Assembly (NCBI GenBank): GCA_016712315.1
Contig: JADJRG010000022.1
Location: 806,001-870,000, forward strand
DNA from: Nannocystis sp.
GTDB taxonomy: Bacteria; Myxococcota_A; Polyangia; Nannocystales; Nannocystaceae
Direction of reading: 5' to 3'
Length of the DNA stretch: 64,000 bases
Shown piece by piece: positions 17,343 through 30,302 of this stretch (within the stretch, counting starts at the first letter, position 1; each line of letters opens with the position of its first letter). The position numbers and the translations under genes were made by a program. Below the pieces are notes generated by a model. It worked only from the letters and a program-made list of their open reading frames with translations. It did not search any database and was not told the DNA's origin.

Positions 17343-18830
17343 CCTCGAGCCCTTCCCCTTGCCGAGGTTGACGATCACCTTCGGCGAGCCCGTGTGCACG
17401 ATCGGCTTCGGCGCCGCGAAGAGGCGCACGCAGCCGATCCCGTCCTGAAACGGCCGCGCCGACTCATAGATCGCCGGGATCACCACCTCCCCCTTGCGAT
17501 CCACGTACCCCCAGCGGTGGTTCACGCGCACCGCCGCGCGCCCGTCCATAAAGATCTCCCCGACATCGAACGCCGGCTCGATCGCCACCTTGCCTTCACG
17601 ATCGATGTACCCCACCCGCGTCCCGATCCCCGCCGCCGCCAGCCCCTCCGAGAAGTTCCCGCCGTTGCGGAAGTCCATCTCGATGACCATCTCGCCGCGT
17701 AGATCGATATAGCCGGTGCGCCCCTCATCATGGACGGCCGCCAGCCCCTCGTGAAAGTCCGCGACCTCCGGGTACTGCGGATCAATGACCACCTCGCCGC
17801 GCGTATCGACGAACCCGTACAGATCATCGAGCTGCACCCGCGCGACCCCCTCGGTGAAGTCGTGCGCCATATCGTAGTCCGGCGGCACCACCACCTCACC
17901 GGCCTTGTTGATGAAGCCCCAGGCCGCCACGCCGATCCGGTTCAGCGCCTTGAAGCGCGCCAGCCCTTCGGAGAACTTCCCGACCTGCAGCGTGCCTGGT
18001 CGGTCCGGCGTGAAGCTCCCCTGCGGATCGACGAAGCCGCCCTGCTCGCCGCGCTGCACGTGCGCCATGCCGTCGGCGAAGTTGCTCGCCGAGCCGAAGG
18101 ACGGCGGGATCACCATATCGCCGCGCGTATTAATAAAGCCCCACAGCGACTCCACCTTCACCGCCGCCAGCCCCTCGGAGAACCCCAGCGTCAGGTGGAA
18201 CGCCGAAGGGATCACCAGCTCGCCGCTGGTCTTGATGAAGCCGTACTTGTCGCCGACCCGGCAGGGCAGAAGCCCGTCGGCGTAGGGCAGCGTCCACGAC
18301 TTACTCGAGGCCGCGATCTCTTGGCCTGCCCGATCGATCAAGATGAACGGCCCAGGCCCGCCGTGCGGGTTGATGTAAGGGAACTCGATCCCGCGGCTCA
18401 GCTCCAGCAGGATCGTGTCGGGGCGCTCATCACGGCCGATCCCGTGCGTCAGCTTCTCGGCGAGGCGCGACAGCAGCGTCACCGTCTCTTTGATCCCGGT
18501 CGGCGCCTGGCCGATCAGCGTCCCGAACTCGTGGTTGAACCGCAGCGTGCAGCGGGCCTTCTTCGTCGGCCCCTCATGCACCTCGATCTCGTGGAAGTAG
18601 TCGGCCATCGCGTCGCCGTGGGCCCCGGTGACGCTCTTGAAGCTGTACTGCTCGAGGCGCTCGATCAGCTCCTGGAAGGCGCTCTCTGGCAGCTTGATCT
18701 GGTGCTTCGTATCGCGGGTGCTCAGCGTCACCTCACCGCCGGCCATAAAGACCAGCGTCTCCTCTTCATTCGAGAGGCGCGGGCACATGCGGTACACGAT
18801 CTGTGTGGCTCGGGCGAGGGTTCCGGGCAT
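17334..18830 (-). CDS. WG-repeat protein
   Basis: 498 aa. The N-terminal ~150 residues are an unrecognised mixed alpha/beta domain (FMAGGEVTLSTRDTKHQIKL). From about residue 180 there are eight units of the WG (KWG) type, such as YGFIKTSGELVIPSAF, WGFINTRGDMVIPPSF, AWGFINKAGEVVVPP, YGFVDTRGEVVIDP, GYIDREGKVAIEPAF and WGYVDRKGEVVIPAIY. The third copy (GGFVDPQGSFTPDRP) is decayed. WG repeats form beta-rich arrays of unknown biochemical role. No signal peptide is evident, so it is probably cytoplasmic. A later in-frame ATG (residue 15) is an alternative start. It converges with ftsI across a shared hairpin. Confidence 0.87.
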   Translation of the reverse strand: MPGTLARATQIVYRMCPRLSNEEETLVFMAGGEVTLSTRDTKHQIKLPESAFQELIERLEQYSFKSVTGAHGDAMADYFHEIEVHEGPTKKARCTLRFNHEFGTLIGQAPTGIKETVTLLSRLAEKLTHGIGRDERPDTILLELSRGIEFPYINPHGGPGPFILIDRAGQEIAASSKSWTLPYADGLLPCRVGDKYGFIKTSGELVIPSAFHLTLGFSEGLAAVKVESLWGFINTRGDMVIPPSFGSASNFADGMAHVQRGEQGGFVDPQGSFTPDRPGTLQVGKFSEGLARFKALNRIGVAAWGFINKAGEVVVPPDYDMAHDFTEGVARVQLDDLYGFVDTRGEVVIDPQYPEVADFHEGLAAVHDEGRTGYIDLRGEMVIEMDFRNGGNFSEGLAAAGIGTRVGYIDREGKVAIEPAFDVGEIFMDGRAAVRVNHRWGYVDRKGEVVIPAIYESARPFQDGIGCVRLFAAPKPIVHTGSPKVIVNLGKGKGSRAN

Positions 18831-18948
18831 GTGTTTTGGGGATTGTACATCCCGCAGCGCCCCGTCGGGGGTCGAATCTCCCCGCCGCGGGCGCTCACGC
18901 GCGACCCGCTATCCCCTGATAATCGCCTGATATAGTGCTCGAACGCGA

Positions 18949-20058
18949 ATGGATGACCGATCTCTCCCCCGCCCCTCCCTCCGCGCCCGCGTGACCGCTG
19001 GGGCTTGCCAACGGGTCGATCACCTGATGTTCCGCGCCCTGCGGCGCGTCTTCCTCCGGCAGGAGCTGCCGGTGCGCAGCGTCGCCGAGCTCGATCGAGA
19101 TCTCGAGGCAAGCGAGCGCTACCTCGCCCCAGAGAACCTCAGCGATCCTGATCGCCTCTTCCCAGCCGCGCCAGCGCGGCCGCTGCTACGCCTCCACCGG
19201 CGGCGCGCGATCGCCGGGGGCGATCTCCTCCACTACACCTTCGCGAGCCCCTACGAGCCCGTAGAGCGCGCCTACGAGGACGAGTACCGCGGCTACGACG
19301 GCCTCAGCACCGTACACCTGCACGCCTGGTTACACCGCAGCCCCGCGCCCGCCTCGATCCTCCTCCTCCACGGCTGGGGCGTCGGCGATCGCCGCGTGCA
19401 CGCGCTCGAGTTCAACGTCCGCACCCTCTTTCACCGCCTCGGCCTCGACGTCTATTTCTACGTCGCCCCCTTCCACGGCCCGCGCCGTCCCGCCAGCGCC
19501 CGCTTCTCCGGCGAGCTTCACCCGTCGGTCCACATCATCCGCACCAACGAGGCCTTCATCCAGACGATCCGCGAGCTACGCGCCGCCATCGGCCTGATCC
19601 GCGCCCGTAGCCCCGCTCTCGGCGTCATGGGATCGAGCCTCGGCGGCTACACCGCCGCCCTGCTCGCCTCGCTCGACGATCGCCTCGACTTCGCCGCCCC
19701 GATCATCGCCCCCGCCTCCTTGGCCGCGCTCTTCTGGGAGCACGGCGTCGGCGAGGCCCGCATGGCCGAGGCCCAGCGCCTCGGCCTCACCCGCGAGCGC
19801 TTCATCCGCGCCTGGTCGATCCACTCCCCCCTCACCCACACCCCCAAGGTCCCCTGGTCGCGCCGTCTCATCGTCGCCGCCAGCGACGACGCCCTGGTCA
19901 CCCCGCCGCACGTCGAGGCCCTCTGGCAGCACTGGGGGCGCCCGCGCCGCTTCGAGTTCACCGGCGGCCACATCTTGCAAGTCGGCAGGCGCCGCTACAT
20001 CGACGAGCTCGAGCGCTTGCTCCGCGCCGAGGGCGTGTTACCGGCCCTTCACGGCTGA
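18949..20058 (+). CDS. alpha/beta hydrolase
   Basis: 369 aa, ATG start; a TATAGT -10-like element lies 12 bp upstream without a clear -35. Serine hydrolase fold: oxyanion region ILLLHGWGVGD near residue 137-147, nucleophile elbow G228-S-S230-L-G232, acid region AASDDALVTPPH near 311-322 and catalytic His in TGGHILQVG near 339. The overall length with a ~130-residue N-terminal region and the HGWG/GSSLGG pattern resembles the ABHD18/DUF2048 group. The substrate is unknown. It stands alone on the plus strand; the next gene begins 112 bp on. Confidence 0.85.
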   Translation: MDDRSLPRPSLRARVTAGACQRVDHLMFRALRRVFLRQELPVRSVAELDRDLEASERYLAPENLSDPDRLFPAAPARPLLRLHRRRAIAGGDLLHYTFASPYEPVERAYEDEYRGYDGLSTVHLHAWLHRSPAPASILLLHGWGVGDRRVHALEFNVRTLFHRLGLDVYFYVAPFHGPRRPASARFSGELHPSVHIIRTNEAFIQTIRELRAAIGLIRARSPALGVMGSSLGGYTAALLASLDDRLDFAAPIIAPASLAALFWEHGVGEARMAEAQRLGLTRERFIRAWSIHSPLTHTPKVPWSRRLIVAASDDALVTPPHVEALWQHWGRPRRFEFTGGHILQVGRRRYIDELERLLRAEGVLPALHG

Positions 20059-20170
20059 TCCACGCCAGAGATCGTCCGGGCGCGAACAAATCTACGCATC
20101 CTCTGCGAACGACCCCCTTGCCCGCCCCGCCGCGGGCGCCCTAGCCTATGCGGCTCCGGGAGCGCGCGAC

Positions 20171-22078
20171 GTGGCCAATTTTTTCGAAGACAACGACGAC
20201 CTACTCTTCTACTTCGAGCGAGGCGTCGACTGGGCGCCCCTCGTCGCGCTCGTCGAGCACGACTTCCAGAGCCCCGGCGGCCCCGCGGATCTCGACGAGG
20301 CCCGCGGCACCTACCGCGACATGTTGTCGATGATCGGCGAGCTAGCGGCCGACGAGATCGCCCCCAAGGCCGCCGAGATCGACCGCGAAGGCGCCCACAT
20401 GGTCGACGGCGAGGCGCGCCTCCCAGCCGCCTCTGAGGCGATCTTCCAGCGGATCCGCGAGCTCGATCTCCACGGCCTCGCCCTGCCCCGCGAGCTCGGC
20501 GGCTTCAACGCGCCGATGGTCGTCCACTTCATGGTCGCCGAGCTCTTCGCGCGCGCCGACAACTCGGTGATGACCCACTACAACTTCCACTCGGGGATCG
20601 CCCTCGCGCTCCTCTTCTACTCCATCCACGAGGGGAGCACCCGCTTCGATCACGACCAGAAGCAGATCATCGGCACCCGCTTCGCCGCCCAGATCCGCGA
20701 GATGATCGCCGGCGACGCCTGGGGCAGCATGGACATCACCGAGCCCGACGCCGGCTCCGACATGGCCGCCCTGACATGTCGTGGAGAGCAGGACGAGGCC
20801 GGCCGCTGGCACCTCACCGGCCAGAAGATCTTCCTCACCTCTGGCCACGGCAAGCACCACATCGTCATCGCCCGCACGGAGGCCGACAAGCCCGGCCTCT
20901 CCGGCCTCTCCCTCTTCCTCGCCGCCGCCTACGAGGACGACGGCGCCGGCGGTCGCCGCCGCCTCGCCGCGCTCGATCGCCTCGAAGAGAAGATCGGCCA
21001 CCACGGCTCCGCCACCGCCGCCGTCACCTTCGATCGCACCCCCGCCGAGCTGCTCGGCGCCCGCGGCGACGGCTTCCGCCTCATGCTGCTCTTGATGAAC
21101 AACGCCCGCGTCGGCGTCGGCTTCGAGGCGATCGGCCTCTGCGAGGCAGCGTACCGGCTCGCGCGGGGCTACGCAGCCGAGCGCCGCAGCATGGGCAAGC
21201 CGATCGCCCGCCACGAGATGATCGCCGACATGCTCGACGAGATGCGCACCGACATCCAAGGCCTGCGCGCGCTCGCGATCGAGAGCGCCTACTGGGAGGA
21301 GCTCCAACAACGCACGACCACCAAGGCCCGCCTCCACCGCGAGCCCGAGGGAGACGACGCCAGGCGCCTCCACCGCGAAGCCCGGCGCTACGGTGAGCGG
21401 GCGCGGCGCGCCACCCCGCTGCTCAAGCTGCTCGCCGCGGAGCGCGCCGTCGACAGCTGCCGCAAGGCGATCCAGATCCACGGCGGCGCCGGCTACACCC
21501 GCGAGTACGGCGCCGAGCGGCTGCTCCGCGACGCCTTGGTCCTGCCGATCTACGAGGGCACCTCCCAGATCCAGGGCCTCATGATCATGAAGGACTCCCT
21601 CACGGGCATGATGCGCAACCCGCAGGGGTTCCTCCGCGAGCTCGCCCAAGCCCGCTGGCGCGCCCTCTCCGCCCGCGATCCGATCGAGCGCCGCGTCGCT
21701 CGCCTCGCCGGCCTCGGCCTCTCTGCCCAGCAGCACCTCATGCAAAAGACCGTCGGCGCCAAGCTGCGCGAGCTCGGCAAGCACAGCCCCACGGAGTGGT
21801 CGACGCGCCTGCTCGGCAACTGGGATCCCAAGCGCGACTTCGCCTACGCGATGTTGCACGCCGAGCGCCTCGGCCGTCTGCTCGGCGACGTCGCGATCCT
21901 CGAGATCCTGCTCGAGCAAGTGCGTCGTCACCCGGATCGGCGCGAGCTCTTGGAGCGCTACCTCGATCGCGCCGAGCCCCGCTGCAACTTCCTCCACGAG
22001 GAGATCACGACCCGCGGCGACCGCCTCCTCCGCGAGCTCCGCGCCGGCGCGTCCGCCGAGCTCGACGCCGCCGAGTGA
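20171..22078 (+). CDS. acyl-CoA dehydrogenase
   Basis: 635 aa, GTG start. FAD enzyme oxidising acyl-CoA to enoyl-CoA. It has the family signature DITEPDAGSDMAAL followed by LTGQKIFLTSG in the middle domain. The C-terminal domain reads IQIHGGAGYTREYGAERLLRDA with catalytic Glu462 in PIYEGTSQIQ, and is followed by a ~150-residue extension. The length, N-terminal extension and YEGTSQIQ match the long group that includes methylmercaptopropionyl-CoA dehydrogenase-like (DmdC) proteins. True substrates of this group are mostly unknown, so I do not assign one. Transcription ends at a strong hairpin 53 bp downstream. Confidence 0.92.
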   Translation: MANFFEDNDDLLFYFERGVDWAPLVALVEHDFQSPGGPADLDEARGTYRDMLSMIGELAADEIAPKAAEIDREGAHMVDGEARLPAASEAIFQRIRELDLHGLALPRELGGFNAPMVVHFMVAELFARADNSVMTHYNFHSGIALALLFYSIHEGSTRFDHDQKQIIGTRFAAQIREMIAGDAWGSMDITEPDAGSDMAALTCRGEQDEAGRWHLTGQKIFLTSGHGKHHIVIARTEADKPGLSGLSLFLAAAYEDDGAGGRRRLAALDRLEEKIGHHGSATAAVTFDRTPAELLGARGDGFRLMLLLMNNARVGVGFEAIGLCEAAYRLARGYAAERRSMGKPIARHEMIADMLDEMRTDIQGLRALAIESAYWEELQQRTTTKARLHREPEGDDARRLHREARRYGERARRATPLLKLLAAERAVDSCRKAIQIHGGAGYTREYGAERLLRDALVLPIYEGTSQIQGLMIMKDSLTGMMRNPQGFLRELAQARWRALSARDPIERRVARLAGLGLSAQQHLMQKTVGAKLRELGKHSPTEWSTRLLGNWDPKRDFAYAMLHAERLGRLLGDVAILEILLEQVRRHPDRRELLERYLDRAEPRCNFLHEEITTRGDRLLRELRAGASAELDAAE

Positions 22079-22131
22079 ACCCTCGATGCCACGTGCGCAC
22101 AACGCGCAAGTGACAATATGACACAACGCTG

Positions 22132-22175
22132 GAGACGCCGTGACAGATGAGCGCTGTCACGGCGTCTCTCGTTTT
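22132..22175 (+). terminator. strong rho-independent terminator
   Basis: Perfect 15-bp stem GAGACGCCGTGACAG/CTGTCACGGCGTCTC (22132-22146 and 22154-22168), 7-nt loop, followed by TCGTTTT. It closes the acyl-CoA dehydrogenase transcript and insulates the regulator/type II secretion operon that follows. Confidence 0.85.
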
Positions 22176-22248
22176 ACAAAACCTTAAGATTACTCGCAAA
22201 CTTCGGAGGCTCTGGACTTGCTTCCTCTCCGGCGGACCCAGGAGCCCC

Positions 22249-23700
<1,452 letters not shown>

Positions 23701-23708
23701 TCCCGACC

Positions 23709-24775
<1,067 letters not shown>

Positions 24776-24779
<4 letters not shown>

Positions 24780-27169
24780 CCACGCGATCCAACCTCGGCC
24801 TCGGCCTCCGCCTCGCCCCACGCCGGGCCCAGGGGCTAGCGCTCGTGACCGCCATGGCCGCCGCCCTCGCCCCCATCCAGGGGCGCGGCGCGCCGCCCAG
24901 CGATGACCCCACCGGAGGCGCCCAGTCGCGGGCCGCCGCCGCCGCCGGCGGACAGCTCGTCGGCGACGAGCTCGGCGGCAACCTGCCCTTTAATACATGC
25001 CGCAAGACCCCCCGCGGCGCCCGCTTCACCATCACCTTGCCCAAGGAGACCGAGCTCGACGACCTGGTCAACTGGATCATGTCGATCACCTGCCAGAAGT
25101 TCATCCTCGATCGCAAGGTGCGCAGCGGCAAGATCACGATCCTCTCGCCCGAGCCGGTGAACGTCGCCGAGGCCTACGCCGCCTTCTACGCCGCCCTCGA
25201 GATGATGGGCCTCACCGTCGAGCCCAGCGGTCAGTACTTCAAGATCGTCGAGACCACCGACGCCAAGAACCGCACCCTGCCCCTCTACGGCGACGACGCC
25301 GACGCACCCAACAGCGATCGCTTCGTCACCCAGCTCATCCGGATCAAGAACGGCAACACCAAGGAGATCTCGGACCTGCTCAACGCCCTCAAGAGCAAGT
25401 CCGGCTCGGTCGACACGATCGGCAACCTGATCATCCTCACCGACAAGGGATCGAGCGTCACCCGCCTCCAGAAGCTCGTCGACGAGCTCGATCGCGCCGG
25501 CAGCGGCCAGAAGATCTTCTTCTATCAGCTCCAATACGCCGACGTGAACCAGGCCGCGGAGATCATCCGCGACATCTTCGGCGATCAAGCCGGCAAGAGC
25601 GGCACCGCCACCAAGGGCAAGGCGGGGGCGACCGCGGCCGCTGGGACCGCCGGCAGCCGCGTGCTCGTCGACGAGCGCACCAACACCCTCGTCGTCGTCA
25701 CCTCTGAGGGTGAGTACGTGATGATCCGCCGCCTCGTCGAGCAGCTCGACGTCAAGCTCCCCGGCGGAGGCGGCAGGATCCACGTCAAGCGGCTCAAGAA
25801 CGCCGACGCCGACGAGGTCGCCACCGTGCTCTCGACCCTCGCCACCGGCGCCAAGGCGGCAGCGGCGGCGGAGGCCAAGGGCGGCGCCAAGGGCGGCAAC
25901 AAGGGCGTCGCCGCCAGCGCCTCCGCCGAGCTCTTCTCCGGCGAGGTCAAGATCACCCCTGACAAGGCGACCCGCTCGCTCGTCATCATCGCCTCGCAGG
26001 CGGACTACCAGAACCTCGAGGCGGTCATCGACCAGCTCGACCGCGAGCGCAAGCAGCTCTACTTCGAGATCTACCTCCTCGAGGTCACCATCCGCCGCAG
26101 CCTCGAGGGCGGCGCCGGCTTCCACGGCGGCCTCACCCAGAACTTCGGCCGCGAGGGCCTCACCGATCCCGCCCTCGGCGTCGTCTCCTCCTCGCCCAAC
26201 GCCGCGGTCAACTCGCTGCTCCTCTCGCCGCAGGCGCTCACCGGCTTCAGCGCCGCCTTCCTCGGCCCGCTGGCTCAAGGGTCAGGTCAGGTGCTCGGCC
26301 TCGGCCGCGACATCCCCGCCTTCGGCGTCGTGCTCCAGGCCCTCCAGACCAGCGAGGACGTGAACGTCGTCTCGGAGCCGCACATGTACGCCGCGGAGAA
26401 CCAGGAGGCGATCATCGAGGTCGGCCGCAACGTCCCCACCCCCGGCGCCCTCTCCTTCGGCGCCGGCGGCGGCCAAGGCCTGGTCCCGCTCCAGTCGGTC
26501 GAGCGCCAGGACGTCACCCTCCGGATCAAGGTCAAGCCGTACATCAACGACTCCACCACTGTCACGATGGACGTCGAGATCGAAGATCGCGACATCGCCG
26601 GCCAAGATCCGCGCCTCGGCGTCACCACCACCAAGCGCCGCCTCAAGCTCGACAAGATCGTCGGCCGCGACGATCAGCCGATGGTCCTCGGCGGCCTGAT
26701 CCGCGACCGCGAGGGCGAGTCGATCCAGCAGGTCCCCGGCCTCGGCTCGATCCCCCTCCTCGGCTGGCTCTTCAAGCGCAAGACCAAGACCAAGGAGAAG
26801 GTCAACCTCCTGATCGTCATGGTCCCGCACGTCCTCGAGAGCCCCGACGACGTCCGCCGGATCCACCAGCGACGCGACCGCGAGCGCCTCGAGTTCCTCG
26901 AGCGCGAGACCAACTTCAAGCGGCGCGAGATCCCGCGCAACATCAACTTCCGCAAGAAGTCCGGCGTGCTCGCGTCGATCGATCGTGAGGCCCGGCGGAT
27001 GGAGCAAGAGGAGTCCGCGCTGCGCCGCGCCGAGGACGAGATGCGCCTCGAGATCATCACCGGCGAGATCGGCCTCGGCCCGAGCACCGGCGCGGGCGGC
27101 GGCGGCGACGCAGACGCGGCCGCAGCCGGCGCGCCCGCGGCCGCGTCGATCGGCGCGGCCGGGCGTTAG
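24776..27169 (+). CDS. gspD: type II secretion system secretin GspD
   Basis: 797 aa. Forms the outer-membrane channel. A signal-like N-terminus (to about residue 45) leads to an N0 domain with two cysteines (CRKTPRG, SITCQKFILD), N1-N3 ring domains (repeated FVTQLIRIKNG, FFYQLQYADV, IHVKRLKNADADEV) and the secretin domain from about residue 430. The secretin domain ends with VPGLGSIPLLGWLFKRK, the family signature. A charged helical tail and a Gly/Ala end follow. An Ala/Gly/Lys-rich insertion interrupts N2-N3 (residues about 358-385). Starts in the gspC stop. Confidence 0.96.
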
Positions 27170-27192
27170 TTGATTCGTTCCTGGGGGTCGTG

Positions 27193-29016
27193 ATGGACAG
27201 CGTAGCGATGAGCGAGACAGCACAAGGGGCCACCAGCGGGCGGCCTGACCCGCGCAAGCTCGGCGAGATCCTCATCGAGATCGGCGCGATCGGCCCCGAG
27301 TCGCTCGCCGAGGCGCTCAGCGTCCAGCACCTCGAGGGCGAGCGCCTCGGCGACGCCCTCGTCCGCCTCAAGCACTGCAGCGAGTGGAGCGTCGTGCAAG
27401 GGCTCGCCCGCCAGTTCGGGCTGCCCGCGCGCGAGACCATCGACATCGCCGAGGTCCAAGACGAGCTGATCGAGCGCCTCTCGATCCAGTACGCCCGCGG
27501 CAACCTCGTCCTCCCCTGGCGCCTCGATCCCGAGCTCGAGCTCCTCGACGTCTTCGCCGGCGACCCGCTCAAGATCCTCGATCTCGACGACCTCAGCCAG
27601 ATCTACGACGCCGAGGTGCGCGTCACCCTGATGCCGCGCACGGCCGTGCACGAGCTGATCAACAAGGCCTACGGCAAGCGCGCCAAGGACGTCGACCTCG
27701 AGAAGAAGGACGAGGCGCTCGCCGAGGAGGACGAGGACATCCTGCACGCCTCCGCGGAGGACGCGCCGATCATCCGCTTCGTCAACAGCCTGATCTTCAA
27801 CGCCTCGAAGGAGCGCGCCAGCGACATCCACGTCGAGCCTGGCGACAAAGAGGTCGTCGTCCGCAACCGCGTCGACGGCGTCCTCCAGGAGGTCAAGCGC
27901 GCCCCCAAGGCCCACCACGCCAGCATCGTCGCCCGCGTCAAGATCATGGCCGGCCTCAACATCGCCGAGAAGCGGCTCCCGCAGGACGGCCGGATCCGCC
28001 GCCGGATCGCCGGCAAGGAGGTCGACATGCGCGTCGCCACCGTGCCCACCGCCCACGGCGAGCGGATCACCATCCGCCTCCTCGACAAGAGCGCCGTCGC
28101 GCTCAGCCTCGACAGCATCGGCATGGGCCCGGATCACCTCCGCATCGTCCGCGAGGTCATCCACCGCCCGCACGGCATCTTCCTCGTCACCGGCCCCACC
28201 GGCTCCGGCAAGACCACCACCCTCTACTCCGCGCTCTCCGAGATCAACACCCCCGACCTCAACATCCTCACCGTCGAGGATCCCGTCGAGTACCAGCTCC
28301 AAGGGATCAGCCAGGTCCAGGTCCAGTCCAAGATCAACCTGACCTTTGCGGCAGGTCTACGCTCGTTCCTCCGCCACGACCCTGACGTCATCATGGTCGG
28401 CGAGATCCGCGACGTCGAGACCGCCGAGATCGCCATCCAGGCCTCCCTCACCGGCCACCTCGTGCTCTCCACCATCCACACCAACGACGCCGCGACCGGC
28501 ATCACCCGCCTCGTCGACATGGGCGTCCAGCCCTTCCTCGTCGCCTCCTCCTTGGTCGCGCTGCAAGCCCAGCGCCTGCTCCGCCGCGTCTGCCAGTCCT
28601 GCTGCGAGGCCTACCGGCCGCTCGCCGCCGAGCTCGACGAGATCGGCATCGACCCCGACAAATTTTACCGCGGCGAGAACCCCCTCAAGGCCCCCGTGCG
28701 CGACGAGAACGGCGCCGTCCTCCCCCTCGTCGCCCCCGAGGGTCGAAAGCGCCCGCCGCCCGGCCACATCTACCGCGCCGTCGGCTGCGCCCGCTGCCAG
28801 GGCAGCGGCTACTCCGGCCGGACCGGCATCTACGAGGTGTTGACGATCACCGAGGACGTCCGTCGCCTCGCGATCCGCAACGCCGACTCCAGCGAGATCA
28901 AGGCCGCCGCGCTGCGCCAGGGCATGCGCACGCTCCGCGACGACGGCGCCTACAAGGTCCTGCTCGGGCTGACCTCGATCGACGAGGTCATGCGTGTGAC
29001 CGCGGAGGAGGTGTAA
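27193..29016 (+). CDS. gspE: type II secretion system ATPase GspE
   Basis: 607 aa from ATG 27193 (an adjacent GTG at 27190 is less well spaced from the GGGGG ribosome site). Hexameric ATPase that powers pseudopilus assembly. N-terminal MshEN/N1E-type domain (KLGEILIEIGAI), arginine-rich centre, Walker A GPTGSGKTT near 334-342, Asp box LTVEDPVEYQ, Walker B DPDVIMVGEIRD, His box LSTIHTNDA. The zinc-binding CxxC pair reads CQSC and CARC, with an unusually long spacer of about 65 residues that includes KAPVRDENGAVLP. Confidence 0.97.
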   Translation: MDSVAMSETAQGATSGRPDPRKLGEILIEIGAIGPESLAEALSVQHLEGERLGDALVRLKHCSEWSVVQGLARQFGLPARETIDIAEVQDELIERLSIQYARGNLVLPWRLDPELELLDVFAGDPLKILDLDDLSQIYDAEVRVTLMPRTAVHELINKAYGKRAKDVDLEKKDEALAEEDEDILHASAEDAPIIRFVNSLIFNASKERASDIHVEPGDKEVVVRNRVDGVLQEVKRAPKAHHASIVARVKIMAGLNIAEKRLPQDGRIRRRIAGKEVDMRVATVPTAHGERITIRLLDKSAVALSLDSIGMGPDHLRIVREVIHRPHGIFLVTGPTGSGKTTTLYSALSEINTPDLNILTVEDPVEYQLQGISQVQVQSKINLTFAAGLRSFLRHDPDVIMVGEIRDVETAEIAIQASLTGHLVLSTIHTNDAATGITRLVDMGVQPFLVASSLVALQAQRLLRRVCQSCCEAYRPLAAELDEIGIDPDKFYRGENPLKAPVRDENGAVLPLVAPEGRKRPPPGHIYRAVGCARCQGSGYSGRTGIYEVLTITEDVRRLAIRNADSSEIKAAALRQGMRTLRDDGAYKVLLGLTSIDEVMRVTAEEV

Positions 29017-29023
29017 CGAGGCG

Positions 29024-30259
29024 ATGGCGTCGTACGCGTACACAGGCTTGACCGCCGCCGGCAAGACGGTGAAGGGCATCGAGTCGGCCGACTCGGTCGC
29101 CGCGCTCAAGGCCCAGCTCAAGCGCGGCGGCGTCTTCCTCACCTCGGTCAGCGAGACCAACGCCGCCCCGCAGGGCGCCGGTCTCAGCCGCGAGGTCGAT
29201 CTCAGCGCCCTCTTCGATCGCGTCAAGCAGAAGGACGTCGCCCGGATCACCCAGCTCCTCGGCACCCTGCTCGCCGCCGGCATCACCCTGCCCGAGGGCC
29301 TCTCCGCGCTCACCGATCAGGTCGAGAGCCGCCGCTTCAAGGGGATCCTCAGCGACATCGCCAACAAGGTGAACGAGGGCTCCTCCTTCGCCGAGTCGCT
29401 CGCCCGCTACCCCGACGTCTTCATGCCGCTCTACATCAACATGGTGCGCGCCGGCGAGGCCTCGGGCTCCCTCGAGACCGTGCTGCTGCGCGTCGCCGGC
29501 TTCATGGAGCAGCAGGAGGAGCTGCGCGGCAAGGTCCAGTCCGCGATGATCTACCCGGTCGCGATGGCGGTCGTCTCCGGCGGCGTCGTCACCCTCTTGA
29601 TGGTCAACGTCGTCCCCCAGATCACCTCGATGTTCGACGACATGGAGGCCAAGCTGCCGTGGAACACCAAGCTCCTGATCTTCGCGAGCGACGTGATCGG
29701 CGGCTTTTGGTACCTGATCATCGCCGCCTTCGTCGGCCTCTACTTCCTCTTCCGCCGCTGGCGCAGCAGCGAGGCCGGCCGTCAGCTCGGCGACCGGATC
29801 GCCCTCGAGGTCCCGGTGGTCGGCGACCTCGTCCGCAAGGTCGCGATCGCCCGCTTCGCCCGCACGCTCTCCACCATGCTCGCGAGCGGCGTCCAGCTCC
29901 TGCAAGCCCTCGACATCGTGCGCTCGCTGCTCGGCAATGTCATCCTCGAGGGAGTGGTAGCGACCGCGCGTGACAACATCCGCGAGGGCGAGGGCATCTC
30001 GCCCGCGCTCAAGCGCAGCGGCGAATTCCCGCCGCTCGTCACCCACATGATCGCCGTCGGCGAGCGCTCGGGCCAGCTCGAGGCGATGCTCAACGACGTC
30101 GCCAACGCCTACGATCGCGAGGTCTCGGTCGCGATCGGTCGGATGACCACCTTGCTCGAGCCGCTGATGATCGTCGTCATGGGCGGCAGCGTCGGCTTCA
30201 TCATCTTCTCGATCATGCAGCCGATCATGATGCTCAACGAGATGGCGGGCGCCCAGTGA
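29024..30259 (+). CDS. gspF: type II secretion system inner-membrane protein GspF
   Basis: 411 aa, the typical length. Platform protein with two T2SSF domains and three membrane helices (near YPVAMAVVSGGVVTLLMV, FWYLIIAAFVGLYFLF and MIVVMGGSVGFIIFSIMQP). Repeated signatures: LGTLLAAGITLPEGLSAL and RTLSTMLASGVQLLQALDI, with VRAGEASGSLE and AVGERSGQLE. Starts 7 bp after gspE. Anchors GspE and the pseudopilus base. Confidence 0.96.
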   Translation: MASYAYTGLTAAGKTVKGIESADSVAALKAQLKRGGVFLTSVSETNAAPQGAGLSREVDLSALFDRVKQKDVARITQLLGTLLAAGITLPEGLSALTDQVESRRFKGILSDIANKVNEGSSFAESLARYPDVFMPLYINMVRAGEASGSLETVLLRVAGFMEQQEELRGKVQSAMIYPVAMAVVSGGVVTLLMVNVVPQITSMFDDMEAKLPWNTKLLIFASDVIGGFWYLIIAAFVGLYFLFRRWRSSEAGRQLGDRIALEVPVVGDLVRKVAIARFARTLSTMLASGVQLLQALDIVRSLLGNVILEGVVATARDNIREGEGISPALKRSGEFPPLVTHMIAVGERSGQLEAMLNDVANAYDREVSVAIGRMTTLLEPLMIVVMGGSVGFIIFSIMQPIMMLNEMAGAQ

Positions 30260-30302
30260 TCCCGCCGTCATCCATCAACCACTCACCGGAGACAAGCCCC
30301 TC

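Noticed and set aside
20342..22126. 594-codon minus-strand open frame
   Set aside because: Exactly antisense to the acyl-CoA dehydrogenase, no ribosome site and no recognisable domain; a high-GC shadow.
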